From: Hyphomonadaceae bacterium
Lineage (GTDB): Bacteria; Pseudomonadota; Alphaproteobacteria; Caulobacterales; Aquidulcibacteraceae
DNA: 64,000 nt
NCBI GenBank assembly: GCA_019753105.1
Contig: JAIELJ010000007.1
Span: 183,195-247,194, forward strand
Direction: 5' to 3'
This document shows, piece by piece, positions 25,821 through 34,496 of the stretch (within the stretch, counting starts at the first letter, position 1; every line of letters begins with the position of its first letter). The notes under the pieces are model-generated. The model did not search any database. It saw only the letters and a list, made by a program, of their open reading frames with translations, and was not told the origin of the DNA. Position numbers and translations under genes: made by a program.

Positions 25821-27134
25821 TCAGACGTCCTTGTGCACCGCGCCGCGCGCCATGACGAAGCCGACATTCATCAGCACCGCAACGTCCCGCGTCGGATCGC
25901 CATCGACGGCGATGATGTCGGCGGAGTACCCGGCTGCGATGCGGCCGGCTGTGCCGTTGAGCTGCAAGTGATCGGCGGCGTTGATGGTAGCCATCTGGAT
26001 CGTTTGCAGCGGCGTGAAGCCGGAGTCGACCAAGAGCTGAAACTCGCGCGCGTTCATGCCGTGCGGTGAGACGCCGGTGTCGGTGCCGAAGGCGATGCGG
26101 ACGCGGTTCTGCTGTGCGAAACGGCCCATATTGGCCATGTCGCGGCTGACCTGGCGGGCTTTCGCGGTTTGCGCCGGCGTCAGCACGCCGCCTTGCTCGG
26201 CTAATTGGCCAACCCACCAGCCGGCGAGCAAGGTTGGCACGAGATAGCGATTGCCTTGGCGCAGAAGGCGCACGGATTCGCGATCGATGTAGGAGCCGTG
26301 TTCAATGGAATCGACGCCGGCGCGGAGCGCTGCGTTGATGCCGTCGGCGCCGTGCGCGTGCGCGGTGACGCGTCGTCCCATGGCGTGCGCCGCTTCGACG
26401 ATGGCGCGGAGTTCGTCATCGGAGAGTTGCTGGGCTACGCCTGCGGCCGTGTTCGAGAGCACGCCGCCGGTGGCGGTGATCTTGATCACGTCGGCGCCGG
26501 CTTGAATCTGGCGTCGGGTCGCGCGGCGGCAATCATCGGCGCCGGAGCAGGCGCTTTCGCTGCGGAGCACATCGAGAATGTCGGGCGCAAAGCCGTTGGC
26601 GTCGCCGTGGCCGCCGTCGGGCGTTACGGAAGCGCCGGAGGCGATGATGCGCGGACCAACGATGCGGCCCTCGGCGATGGCGCGGCGCAGCGCGAAGATC
26701 GAGTCATTGGCGGCGCCGAGATCAGCGACGGTCGTAAAGCCGGCGAGCACCGTGGTGCGGGCGTTGGCCGCGCCGCGGAGGGCTGCGTCGGAGGTGGTGA
26801 GTTGCACTTCTTCGAGCAACTGATTGGCGCCCAGTTCACTGGTCAGGTGCACGTGGCTGTCGATCAGGCCGGGCAGCACGAAGCGATCGCGCTGGTCGAT
26901 GACGCGCGCATCACCGCGCGTGACGTAGCCGGCTTCAACGCCGATGATGCGCCCGTCGGCGCCGATGAGGATCGATTGCTCGGTGGTGATGCGGCCTGTC
27001 GCCGGATCGGCGAGAAGGCGGCCGGCGTGAATAATGGTGGCGACTTGTGGGGCGGCTTCTTGCGCGAAGCCTGAACCGGTCAGAACCGCCAGAGCGCCAA
27101 GTGCGCCAGCGAGTGTCAGTGTGCGCCGTAGCAT
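25821..27134 (-). CDS. Exported amidohydrolase (Xaa-Pro dipeptidase-like)
   Basis: The 437-residue precursor has a signal peptide (1-24, GSGFAQ). The metal-binding motif HVH is at 94-96 (LIDSHVHL). Later metal or active-site segments are HAHGADG, SIEHGSYID and FGTDTG, followed by SADIIAVDGDP, all typical of the amidohydrolase superfamily including dipeptidases and carboxypeptidases. It should act in the periplasm. The substrate cannot be fixed. It is transcribed alone, with a downstream gap before the CorA gene. Confidence 0.88.
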   Translation of the reverse strand: MLRRTLTLAGALGALAVLTGSGFAQEAAPQVATIIHAGRLLADPATGRITTEQSILIGADGRIIGVEAGYVTRGDARVIDQRDRFVLPGLIDSHVHLTSELGANQLLEEVQLTTSDAALRGAANARTTVLAGFTTVADLGAANDSIFALRRAIAEGRIVGPRIIASGASVTPDGGHGDANGFAPDILDVLRSESACSGADDCRRATRRQIQAGADVIKITATGGVLSNTAAGVAQQLSDDELRAIVEAAHAMGRRVTAHAHGADGINAALRAGVDSIEHGSYIDRESVRLLRQGNRYLVPTLLAGWWVGQLAEQGGVLTPAQTAKARQVSRDMANMGRFAQQNRVRIAFGTDTGVSPHGMNAREFQLLVDSGFTPLQTIQMATINAADHLQLNGTAGRIAAGYSADIIAVDGDPTRDVAVLMNVGFVMARGAVHKDV

Positions 27135-27197
27135 GATTTCCCCCTGATTTGGTGCGCTGATCGAACCGAAGCGGGCGACGCCGTCAAGCGTTTGCGC

Positions 27198-27632
27198 TCA
27201 CCAATACATCGCAAAGAGGACGATGATGAAAACGGCGATGACGCCAAAAGCGATAGCGACTGCGATAGCAGGGCCGCGGTCACCCGGCTGCATGACGGGC
27301 TTTTGCTCTGGCACGCGCGCGCCGGTTGCGAGGATCGATTGGTACATCGCCTCTTGCGAAGCATAGACGCGGTTTGCCCCGAGAAAGCCAATCGCGCCAA
27401 ACGCGCCGATCGACATGATGAGCAAGCGCCCGCCTTGCTCGATCATCGGGATGATGGCCGAGAGGCCGGTATAGCTGCCGCGATCGACGCTCATGTCGCT
27501 GCCAAGAATAAGCGCGAACACCAAGCCGCCAAGCGCGCCAAAGCCCGCGCCCATAAGCGAAACATTCATCTGCCCGCGTTGGCGGCGGCGCGACCACACG
27601 TAAAGAAAGAGGTCGCGCTGGCGTTCGTTCAT
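27198..27632 (-). CDS. Membrane protein, unknown
   Basis: The 144-residue protein has three hydrophobic segments (about 26-46, 65-85 and 122-142) and a basic N-terminus (MNERQRDLFLYVWSRRRQRG). No recognised domain. Its ATG overlaps the stop of the kinase-like gene by four bases, so it is likely expressed with it. Confidence 0.7.
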   Translation of the reverse strand: MNERQRDLFLYVWSRRRQRGQMNVSLMGAGFGALGGLVFALILGSDMSVDRGSYTGLSAIIPMIEQGGRLLIMSIGAFGAIGFLGANRVYASQEAMYQSILATGARVPEQKPVMQPGDRGPAIAVAIAFGVIAVFIIVLFAMYW

Positions 27633-28708
27633 TTGAGCCCGGCCTTTTGCGCGTACATGAACGCGGCGGACGCAAGCGGGCGGATGCGCGCGATCATTTG
27701 CGCGGCGTGTGCGCTAGCGGCGGTGCCGTCACGCACGCGGCCGGCAATGCCTTGCAGAATGCAGGCGAGGCGGAAGGCGTTGTAGGAGAAGTACCAGTCG
27801 AGCTGCGCGATGCCATCGCGGCCGGTTTGCTCGCAATAGAGCTTCACCGCTTCTTCCTGCGTCGGGATGCCGAGTGCGGCAACGTCCACGCCGCCGAGAC
27901 CGGCGCGGCCATCGTGCGGCATCACCCAATTCATCAGGTAATAAGTGAAATCGCCAAGCGGATCGCCGAGCGTTGAAAGCTCCCAATCCAGCACCGCGAT
28001 CACGCGCGGTTCGCTCTCATGCAAGATGAGATTGTCGAGGCGATAATCGCCGTGGACGATTGAGGTACGCTCGCCCGGTGGAATGGTTTGCGGCAGCCAT
28101 TCGATGAGCTTGTTCATCTCATCGATGGTTTCGGTTTCGCTCAGTTTGTATTGCTTCGACCAGCGATCGATTTGGCGCGCGAAATAATTGCCGGGCTTGC
28201 CGTAATCGCCAAGGCCGATGGCTTCGTGATCGGTGTTGTGGAGCTTGGCCAGTGTCGCGATCTTGTTTTCATAGACGCGGCGGCGATCAGCTTCTTCTAG
28301 CTCCGGCAGCGTGCCGTTCCAGAGCACGCGGCCTTCGACCATTTCCATGACGTAGAACATGGCGCCGAGGACGCTGTCGTCAGTGCAGAGCGCATATTGT
28401 TTGGCGACGGGGAAGCCAGTCGGATAAAGCGCCGACATAACGCGATGCTCCCGGTCCACCGCGTGTGCGGAGGGCAAGAGCTTGCCGCCGGGCTTCTTGC
28501 GCAGCACGTATTTCCGGCTCGGCGTGACGATCTGATAGGTCGGGTTCGATTGCCCGCCCTTGAACTGATTGATCGAGAGCGGCCCCTTATAGCCCTCGAC
28601 GTTCGCGCGCATCCACGCATCGAGCGCCGCTTCATCAAGCTTATGGCGTTCTTCGACGGGCTTTACGCCTTTGAAGTTTGCGTGGGGGTCTTCGGCGGAT
28701 TCACTCAT
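27629..28708 (-). CDS. Phosphotransferase-family protein (ACAD10/11-associated APH type)
   Basis: The 359-residue protein is an aminoglycoside-phosphotransferase-like kinase: PTYQIVTPSRKYVLRKKP (Lys for ATP), then the catalytic loop IVHGDYRLDNLILHE and metal-binding Asp in VIAVLDWELSTLGDP. This group is related to the kinase part of eukaryotic ACAD10/11, which phosphorylates 4-hydroxyacyl-CoAs before dehydrogenation. An acyl-CoA dehydrogenase is encoded at 20.6 kb, but a joint role is only a guess. I chose ATG 28708, which overlaps the upstream stop (ATGA). Confidence 0.87.
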   Translation of the reverse strand: MSESAEDPHANFKGVKPVEERHKLDEAALDAWMRANVEGYKGPLSINQFKGGQSNPTYQIVTPSRKYVLRKKPGGKLLPSAHAVDREHRVMSALYPTGFPVAKQYALCTDDSVLGAMFYVMEMVEGRVLWNGTLPELEEADRRRVYENKIATLAKLHNTDHEAIGLGDYGKPGNYFARQIDRWSKQYKLSETETIDEMNKLIEWLPQTIPPGERTSIVHGDYRLDNLILHESEPRVIAVLDWELSTLGDPLGDFTYYLMNWVMPHDGRAGLGGVDVAALGIPTQEEAVKLYCEQTGRDGIAQLDWYFSYNAFRLACILQGIAGRVRDGTAASAHAAQMIARIRPLASAAFMYAQKAGLK

Positions 28709-29166
28709 TGCACAACCCATCCTGGTGAACTTTGCGCCGCTACCAATTGCCAGGACGACCCGAAAGAAATGCCCGTCAAATTCCAGCCGCGGCTGTCACG
28801 AATGAAATCGAAACGCGTGAAGAGGTAGCGGCCGTTGAAGCTGTGGAGGTAGTAGATGCGGCGGATCGTGTTGTTGAGCGCAGCGTCTTCGAGCTCGCTG
28901 AACTGATCGATCGTCATGCCTTCGAGGTAGCGTTCATAAGTAACGACGGCAGTCTCACTGGTTGGATCGAGAACCTCGGAGCCGAGTAATTGCTGAAACA
29001 CTTGGCGAATGGGCGCCATGCGTTCGCGGGAGATGCTAAGGGCGATGCTCGCCGCATAAGCATCGGGATCCGTGACGGGAATAGCTTGGCCGTAATTCTG
29101 CGCGTACGCAGGGCCAGCAAGCGTGCTCAGACACAGTGCGACGAGAGAGAAAATCAGACGGCTCAT
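28705..29166 (-). CDS. Exported protein, unknown
   Basis: Starting at ATG 29166 gives 153 residues with a clear signal peptide (MSRLIFSLVALCLSTLAG..., ending AYAQ). The mature part is helical (RERMAPIRQVFQQLLG) and then beta-rich (YLFTRFDFIRDSRGWNLTG). The pattern recalls small periplasmic DUF2059-like proteins, without certainty. It is first in an overlapping three-gene unit with the phosphotransferase and a membrane protein. Confidence 0.72.
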   Translation of the reverse strand: MSRLIFSLVALCLSTLAGPAYAQNYGQAIPVTDPDAYAASIALSISRERMAPIRQVFQQLLGSEVLDPTSETAVVTYERYLEGMTIDQFSELEDAALNNTIRRIYYLHSFNGRYLFTRFDFIRDSRGWNLTGISFGSSWQLVAAQSSPGWVVQ

Positions 29167-29211
29167 GGCGCTCCCCATAAGGGCCCACAATAGGTGTCGG
29201 CAACGTCCCGT

Positions 29212-30486
29212 CTAGTCCAACGCCCGCCACGCAATGTCCCGTCGGCAGAAGCCGCCGGGCCAGTCGATGCGGAAAACGGCGTCGTAGGCGCGGGTGACGG
29301 CTTGGCGGAGGTCGTCGCCGATTGCCGTAACGTTGAGGACGCGACCGCCTGCGGCGCGCAGATTGCCCTCTTCGTCCTCGCGTGTGCCGGCGTGGAAGAC
29401 GACAACGCCATCGACCTGATCAGCTTGCGCTAATCCGCGGATGACTGAGCCGGTGAGCGGCTCATCGGGATAGCCTTGCGCGGCATAGACGACGGTGACG
29501 GAGGGGCGTGCGTCCCACTCGATCGGCGCTGCGTTCGCGAGTTCGCCTTTGGCGGCGGCGAGCAGAATGGGCGCGAGATCGCTTTTCATGCGGCGCATGA
29601 GAGTCTGGCACTCGGGGTCGCCGAAGCGGACGTTGAACTCGATCAGTTTCGGACCATCAGCGCTGATCATGAGGCCAGCGAAGAGCACGCCGACGAATGG
29701 CCGACCTTCTTCCTTCATGCCGCGTAGCGTAGGCAGGATGATGCGCTCCATGGTGAGATCGCGCATCGCGTCAGTGAAGACGGGTGCGGGCGAGTAGGCG
29801 CCCATGCCGCCCGTGTTGGGGCCTTTGTCGCCATCGTAGGCGCGCTTGTGATCTTGCGCGGCGATGAGCGGGATCGCGGTCTCGCCGTCACAGAGCGCAA
29901 AGAAGCTGGCTTCTTCGCCGGGCAGGAAATCTTCGATGACGATGCGCTGACCGGCCGTGCCGAATTTGCGCAGGAAGAGGATTTCATTGATCGCTTCGTC
30001 CGCGGCGGCGCGCGTTTCCGCGATGATGACGCCTTTGCCGGCGGCGAGGCCATCCGCCTTGATGACGAACGGCGGCTCGCGGTCGCCGAGATAGGCTTTG
30101 GCGCGGATGGCGTCGTCGAAAACTTTGTACTCGGCGGTCGGCACGCCATGACGGACGCTGAACTCTTTCATGAAGGCCTTCGAGGCTTCGAGTTCGGCTG
30201 CGGCTTTGCTTGGGCCGAAGCAGGGGATGCCGAGCATTTGCAGTTGATCTGCGAGGCCCGCGGCTGCGGCGGATTCTGGGCCGATGACGACGAGATCGAC
30301 TTGCTCGCGCGCGGCAAGTGCTGCGATCTCAGCCGCTTGCTCAACCTTCAGCGAAAAGGTGCGGCCCAGGGCTGCGAGGCCGGGATTGCCAGGCGTCGAC
30401 ATAATCTCGGTGACGAGCGGGCTCTGCGCGAGCTTCCAGCCCAAAGCGTGTTCACGCCCGCCCGACCCAACGATCAGAATCTTCAT
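29212..30486 (-). CDS. purD: Phosphoribosylamine-glycine ligase PurD
   Basis: PurD catalyses the second step of purine synthesis, ATP-dependent ligation of glycine to phosphoribosylamine. The 424-residue protein is full length and shows the ATP-grasp family landmarks: MKILIVGSGGREHALGWKL start, STPGNPGL, VIKADGLAAGKGV, QDHKRAYDGDKGPNTGGMGA (Gly-rich loop) and FNVRFGDPECQ (Mg binding). It is a single gene here; no other pur gene is visible. Confidence 0.97.
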   Translation of the reverse strand: MKILIVGSGGREHALGWKLAQSPLVTEIMSTPGNPGLAALGRTFSLKVEQAAEIAALAAREQVDLVVIGPESAAAAGLADQLQMLGIPCFGPSKAAAELEASKAFMKEFSVRHGVPTAEYKVFDDAIRAKAYLGDREPPFVIKADGLAAGKGVIIAETRAAADEAINEILFLRKFGTAGQRIVIEDFLPGEEASFFALCDGETAIPLIAAQDHKRAYDGDKGPNTGGMGAYSPAPVFTDAMRDLTMERIILPTLRGMKEEGRPFVGVLFAGLMISADGPKLIEFNVRFGDPECQTLMRRMKSDLAPILLAAAKGELANAAPIEWDARPSVTVVYAAQGYPDEPLTGSVIRGLAQADQVDGVVVFHAGTREDEEGNLRAAGGRVLNVTAIGDDLRQAVTRAYDAVFRIDWPGGFCRRDIAWRALD

Positions 30487-30547
30487 GGGCTTGGATTGCG
30501 GCTAGGCGCGGCTATGGTCAAGACAAAGGCGCGCGGGGGAGCTTTGC

Positions 30548-30973
30548 ATGAGCGATCTTATCAACCCATCCAAGGAGCAGTTCGCCGCCTTTCAGGCGCT
30601 GCCGGATGAGGGGCCGATCCATATGCTCAATCTGGTGCGCCTGCGCGCGCAGGCGGCATACGAAGATGGACGCGCCGCGACGGGCGCGGACGCGTACAAA
30701 GCTTATGCACGCGAGAGCGGGCCGGTGTTCGAGCGCTTGGGCGGGCGCCAGCACTGGATCGGCCGCTTCGATTGCACATTGATCGGCCCGGAAGAGGAGC
30801 GCTGGGACCTCGTCTTTATCGCCGAATACCCCAACCCGCCGGCGTTCGCGGCGATGATCCGCGATCCGGTTTATCGCGAGGCGGTGAAGCATCGCACGGC
30901 TGCGGTGGAGGAAAGCCGGCTCATTCGGTTTAAGCCGCTGACCGGCGGCAAAGGCTTCGGCGAAGCGCTCTGA
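30548..30973 (+). CDS. DUF1330-family protein
   Basis: The 141-residue protein has the ferredoxin-like dimeric fold pattern of DUF1330: IHMLNLVRLR near the start, AYKAYARESGPVFERLGG, and VFIAEYPNPPAFAAMIRDPVY. These proteins resemble ABM and EthD enzymes but have no proven reaction. It precedes the acyltransferase gene by 4 bases on the same strand. A Shine-Dalgarno GGGGGAG sits 6 bases before the ATG. Confidence 0.85.
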   Translation: MSDLINPSKEQFAAFQALPDEGPIHMLNLVRLRAQAAYEDGRAATGADAYKAYARESGPVFERLGGRQHWIGRFDCTLIGPEEERWDLVFIAEYPNPPAFAAMIRDPVYREAVKHRTAAVEESRLIRFKPLTGGKGFGEAL

Positions 30974-30977
30974 TCGC

Positions 30978-31607
30978 ATGACACATGAACAAATCGTGTT
31001 GAGCGCCCAGAGCGCGCGGCCTGCGCCAATGCGCGGGCCGTTCTCCCAAATCGTACACTGGATCAGCGGCGCGTTTTTGAAGTTTGGCGGCTGGCGCATC
31101 GAGGGCGATTGGCCGGCGTTCGACAAGATGGTGCTGGTCGCTGCGCCACACACGTCGAACTGGGACGGCATCAACATGCTGGCGGCGGCGGGATATTATC
31201 GCGTGCGCTTGCGCTGGATGGGCAAGAAGAGCCTGACACAAGGCCCGTTCGGCTGGATCATCAAGGCGCTGGGCTGCGTGCCGATTGATCGCTCGCAGAG
31301 CAATGATGTTGTGGGCGCGATGACGGAAGCGTTCGCGCGCGAAGAGCGCATGGTGCTGGCCATTCCGCCGGAGGGCACGCGCAATGCTGTGCGCGAGTGG
31401 AAGAGTGGGTTCTATCACATCGCGGTCGCGGCGCACGTGCCGATCGTGTTGAGCGTGTTGGATTATGGAAAACGTACAGTGCGGCTCGCGGCAGTGGTGT
31501 TTCCGAGTGGCGATTACGATGCGGACTTGGGCGTGATCCAAGCGCATTACGCGGATGCGCAGGGCAAGCATCGGGATAAGTTTAAGCTCAAGACCGAAGC
31601 AAGGTGA
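30978..31607 (+). CDS. 1-acylglycerol-phosphate acyltransferase-like protein
   Basis: The 209-residue protein has the PlsC block: APHTSNWDG with His58 and Asp63 (HX4D), then PIDRSQSNDVVG and IPPEGTR (substrate-binding). The fold places it at the cytosolic face of the inner membrane, transferring acyl chains to glycerophospholipid or a related acceptor. It lacks long membrane segments. Its last 20 bases overlap the convergent membrane gene. Confidence 0.87.
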   Translation: MTHEQIVLSAQSARPAPMRGPFSQIVHWISGAFLKFGGWRIEGDWPAFDKMVLVAAPHTSNWDGINMLAAAGYYRVRLRWMGKKSLTQGPFGWIIKALGCVPIDRSQSNDVVGAMTEAFAREERMVLAIPPEGTRNAVREWKSGFYHIAVAAHVPIVLSVLDYGKRTVRLAAVVFPSGDYDADLGVIQAHYADAQGKHRDKFKLKTEAR

Positions 31608-32106
31608 TGCCCGCCAAGTCTGGGCGATGTTTGATCAGGGCGTCCGAAAGAACATCATGGCCTGTTACGGTGTGCCAGCATGATATTGAGCCGTCGAGCC
31701 CGGTGATGCGCCAGCCGCCAATCAGCCACTTGCCGCTAATGATGGCAGCCCATGGTAAGCGCGTGGTGCGTTTTCCCGAGACAAAGGTGACGCCCTCAGC
31801 GTCCCATTCCCATCGCGTCACAAGCCATTTGTGGATGCAATAACAACTCAGGCCCAGCGATACGATCACAGCAGGCAAAATGATCGGCCATTCTGACCTC
31901 GCATCCGGGCGAACGACAAGAAGCGCCGGAAACGTGAGCGCGAGCAATCCGATGGCGATGCCCCACGACATAAGCGCGCCCGGATAGCGAGCGAAGCCTT
32001 GTTCGACGGTCGGCCGGACCTTGCGCCGACGCTGACTGATCCAATCGATGATGGCGCCGGTCAGGCTGACGGTCACAAAGACCACGGGGAGAATGAAGGC
32101 GTTCAC
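31588..32106 (-). CDS. Membrane protein with PH-like C-terminal part
   Basis: The 172-residue protein has about three membrane segments (8-24, 46-66, 75-95) and a beta-rich C-terminal part (WEWDAEGVTFVSGKRTTRLPW, then KWLIGGWRITGLDG) that resembles bacterial PH-like domains. Function unknown. It overlaps the 3' end of the acyltransferase gene in antisense orientation by 20 bases. Confidence 0.65.
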   Translation of the reverse strand: MNAFILPVVFVTVSLTGAIIDWISQRRRKVRPTVEQGFARYPGALMSWGIAIGLLALTFPALLVVRPDARSEWPIILPAVIVSLGLSCYCIHKWLVTRWEWDAEGVTFVSGKRTTRLPWAAIISGKWLIGGWRITGLDGSISCWHTVTGHDVLSDALIKHRPDLAGITLLRS

Positions 32107-32133
32107 TGCTTCGATATTGCACTGATTACGGCA

Positions 32134-32535
32134 TCATACAACGTACGCGCGAATGCCGGAGAGCAACGATATCCACGCTCTGCCCATCTCTGGAGTCCAT
32201 TGCTCACCGCACGCGTCCCGTACGGCCTCACTGACAGTCTGAAAAAACCGCACAAAATCCTCACGCGGCACGAGATAGCCCTCATGCGTTGTCGCCTCCG
32301 CGCTGATCCAGTTTTGCGCGTAGGCGCGGTCGCCGATGAAATCGAGGATGGCGGCGAAGACGCGTGAGAGCATTTCGCCGCGCACGGCGCCGTCCGTGTC
32401 CATCACGAACATGGCCTCGAGTTCAGGGCGTTCGCGGAAGAGGCGCGCATAGACCGCCGCTGTGAGATCGCCACCGTGTTCAGCGGCGATCTCCAGGCTG
32501 CGTTCGATCAGCGCGCGATCCTCGGGCGACGTCAC
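32134..32535 (-). CDS. Single-domain bacterial globin
   Basis: The 133-residue protein fits a bacterial globin. Helix A/B has SLEIAAEHGGDLTAAVYARLF, the C/E region has RPELEAMFVMDTDGAVRGEML, and the proximal haem ligand is His84 in ATTHEGYLVP. The end (WTPEMGRAWISLL) matches helix H. It probably binds O2, CO or NO. The start is GTG 32535, overlapping the M1 peptidase stop by four bases (GTGA). Length is right for this group, and a longer frame upstream lies in the peptidase gene. Confidence 0.8.
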   Translation of the reverse strand: MTSPEDRALIERSLEIAAEHGGDLTAAVYARLFRERPELEAMFVMDTDGAVRGEMLSRVFAAILDFIGDRAYAQNWISAEATTHEGYLVPREDFVRFFQTVSEAVRDACGEQWTPEMGRAWISLLSGIRAYVV

Positions 32536-34406
32536 GCCGCGTTCATGATGCGGTCGACGCCGGCTTGCACGATCGGGTGATAGGTCGCCCGTGCGCGCGC
32601 ATAGACGCGTTGCGCGACACTGCGGCCCCATTCGCCTTGTGCACGGAGTGCGGCGTAGATCGGGCGGATGAACTTGCCGCGGCCTTGGCTGGTGAGGAAT
32701 GTCTCCACTGCCGCCTCAGACGGCGTGTAGCCGTTACGCACTGCGAGGATTAGCCAATCGAAACGAACCTCCATGTTGCCGATCGTGTCGAGCGCCAGAT
32801 TACGTTGCAGCTCTTGCAGGCGTTCGGCGGGAAGCGTGCGCGGCAGCGTTTGCAGGTAACGCTGGCGCTGCATCGTGTTCCACATCTCCCACGGCGCCGC
32901 AGCGGCTGGGCCACCGTCGACGAAGGCCTGCACGTAGCCTGGGATTTCGCTGAAACCGTCAGCTTGCGGCGCGACTGCGTTTGACGGAATGCCCGGCTCG
33001 TAAGCCCACTGATCGAGCATCAAGCGCGATTCCAGGTTGGCATCACCGCGGACCACGTGGGTGCGGAAGTCAGCCAGGAAGGCTTGCGTCGTCATCGGCT
33101 GGAAAGCGTAGCGATCGAAATAGGAGCGCAGATACGCATCGATGCGTTCGCGGCCGATAATGCCTTCGATGGTGCGCAGGAAAGTTGCACCCTTGTCGTA
33201 CGTGATCGCGCTTGAGTTTTCGTTGGCGTCGACGTCGCCGACCCAGTGCAAGCGCTGACCATCCGCCGAGACGCTGCCGAGCGCGGTTTGAATGTCAGCC
33301 CACGAGAGCGCTTCCGCCATGCGCGCATGTTCTTCGCCGAACAACGCCTCGCCGATGCGACCTTCGATGTAGGAGGTGAAGCCCTCATTGAGCCACCCAT
33401 CAGCCCACACCGCGTTGGTGACGAGGTTGCCGGACCATGAGTGCGCCAGTTCGTGCGCGACGAGCGAGACGAGGCTGCGATCACCGGCGAGGAAGGTTGG
33501 CGTGAGGAAGGTGAGGCGTGGATTTTCCATGCCGCCATACGGGAATGAAGGCGGCAGGATCAGCACGTCGTAGCGACCCCAGCGATACGGGCCGTAGAGC
33601 GCTTCCGCCACGTCCATCATGCGTTCCATGTCGGCGCATTCGTAGACGCCGCGCTCGATGACACTGGGCTCCGCATAGACGCCCGTGCGCGGGCCGACAT
33701 CGGCGTGCACCAGATCGCCGATGGCGATGGCGATGAGATACGGCGGGATCGGTTGCGGCATGCGGAAGCGGAAGGCGCGCTTGCCATCGCTTGTGGCTTG
33801 GCCATTCGGCGTCAGCATCTCGGCGCTCATCACCGCTTTTAAATCGGCGGGGACAACGATGCGCGCGTCGTAGGTTTGACGGATGCCGGGGCTGTCTTGC
33901 GTTGGGATCCAAGTGCGGTTGTGGATCGCCTGGCCTTGGCTGAACAGGAAGCGCTTGTTGCTGGCGGTTTGCGCGGGCTCAAGCCATTGCAACGCGCTCG
34001 CGTTCGGCGCGCTTTCGTACTCGATCTCGATGCGGCGGGCGCCGTTCAGCTGGATGGTCAGCGGCGCGCCTTTTTGCGGGTCGCTGTCGCCGAGCGTAAA
34101 GGTCGTGTCGCGGCCCCCGGCGCGGACGCGCTGGATGACGAGGCCCTTGCTGTCGAGCACGATCTCTTGCGCATCGGCGCGGGCGACGATGTCGAGCGTG
34201 GCTTTGCCGTGGAAAGCCTTGCGGTCGAAGTCGGCGGTGAGATCGAGCGAGACGTGGCGCACGCGCGCTTCATCGGGGCGGGCGTAGGAGCTGGTGTCGT
34301 GCGGCAGCGGCGCCATCGGATCGGCGGCGCCAAGCTGGCTGTTGGTGGCGCAGGCGGCCAGGAGTGGCGCGGCGATAGCGGATTGAAGCAAGGTGCGGCG
34401 AAGCAT
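32532..34406 (-). CDS. M1-family aminopeptidase lipoprotein
   Basis: The 624-residue protein is a zinc aminopeptidase of the M1 (leukotriene A4 hydrolase/APN) family. GGMEN (291-295) is the substrate exopeptidase motif; HELAH (318-322) with Glu341 (WLNEGFTSY) binds zinc. The N-terminus has a lipobox (LLAAC, Cys19), so it should be an envelope lipoprotein. The C-terminal helical repeat domain is also LTA4H-like. It is coupled by overlap to the downstream globin. Confidence 0.93.
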   Translation of the reverse strand: MLRRTLLQSAIAAPLLAACATNSQLGAADPMAPLPHDTSSYARPDEARVRHVSLDLTADFDRKAFHGKATLDIVARADAQEIVLDSKGLVIQRVRAGGRDTTFTLGDSDPQKGAPLTIQLNGARRIEIEYESAPNASALQWLEPAQTASNKRFLFSQGQAIHNRTWIPTQDSPGIRQTYDARIVVPADLKAVMSAEMLTPNGQATSDGKRAFRFRMPQPIPPYLIAIAIGDLVHADVGPRTGVYAEPSVIERGVYECADMERMMDVAEALYGPYRWGRYDVLILPPSFPYGGMENPRLTFLTPTFLAGDRSLVSLVAHELAHSWSGNLVTNAVWADGWLNEGFTSYIEGRIGEALFGEEHARMAEALSWADIQTALGSVSADGQRLHWVGDVDANENSSAITYDKGATFLRTIEGIIGRERIDAYLRSYFDRYAFQPMTTQAFLADFRTHVVRGDANLESRLMLDQWAYEPGIPSNAVAPQADGFSEIPGYVQAFVDGGPAAAAPWEMWNTMQRQRYLQTLPRTLPAERLQELQRNLALDTIGNMEVRFDWLILAVRNGYTPSEAAVETFLTSQGRGKFIRPIYAALRAQGEWGRSVAQRVYARARATYHPIVQAGVDRIMNAA

Positions 34407-34496
34407 GGCGTTTCCCCCGAAGTTTTGGGGTAAGAAGCGCCGTTTCTCCCGTGACGCAAGCGCGCAAACGCCGCGCGGGAGCTCAGGTTGCAGTCG

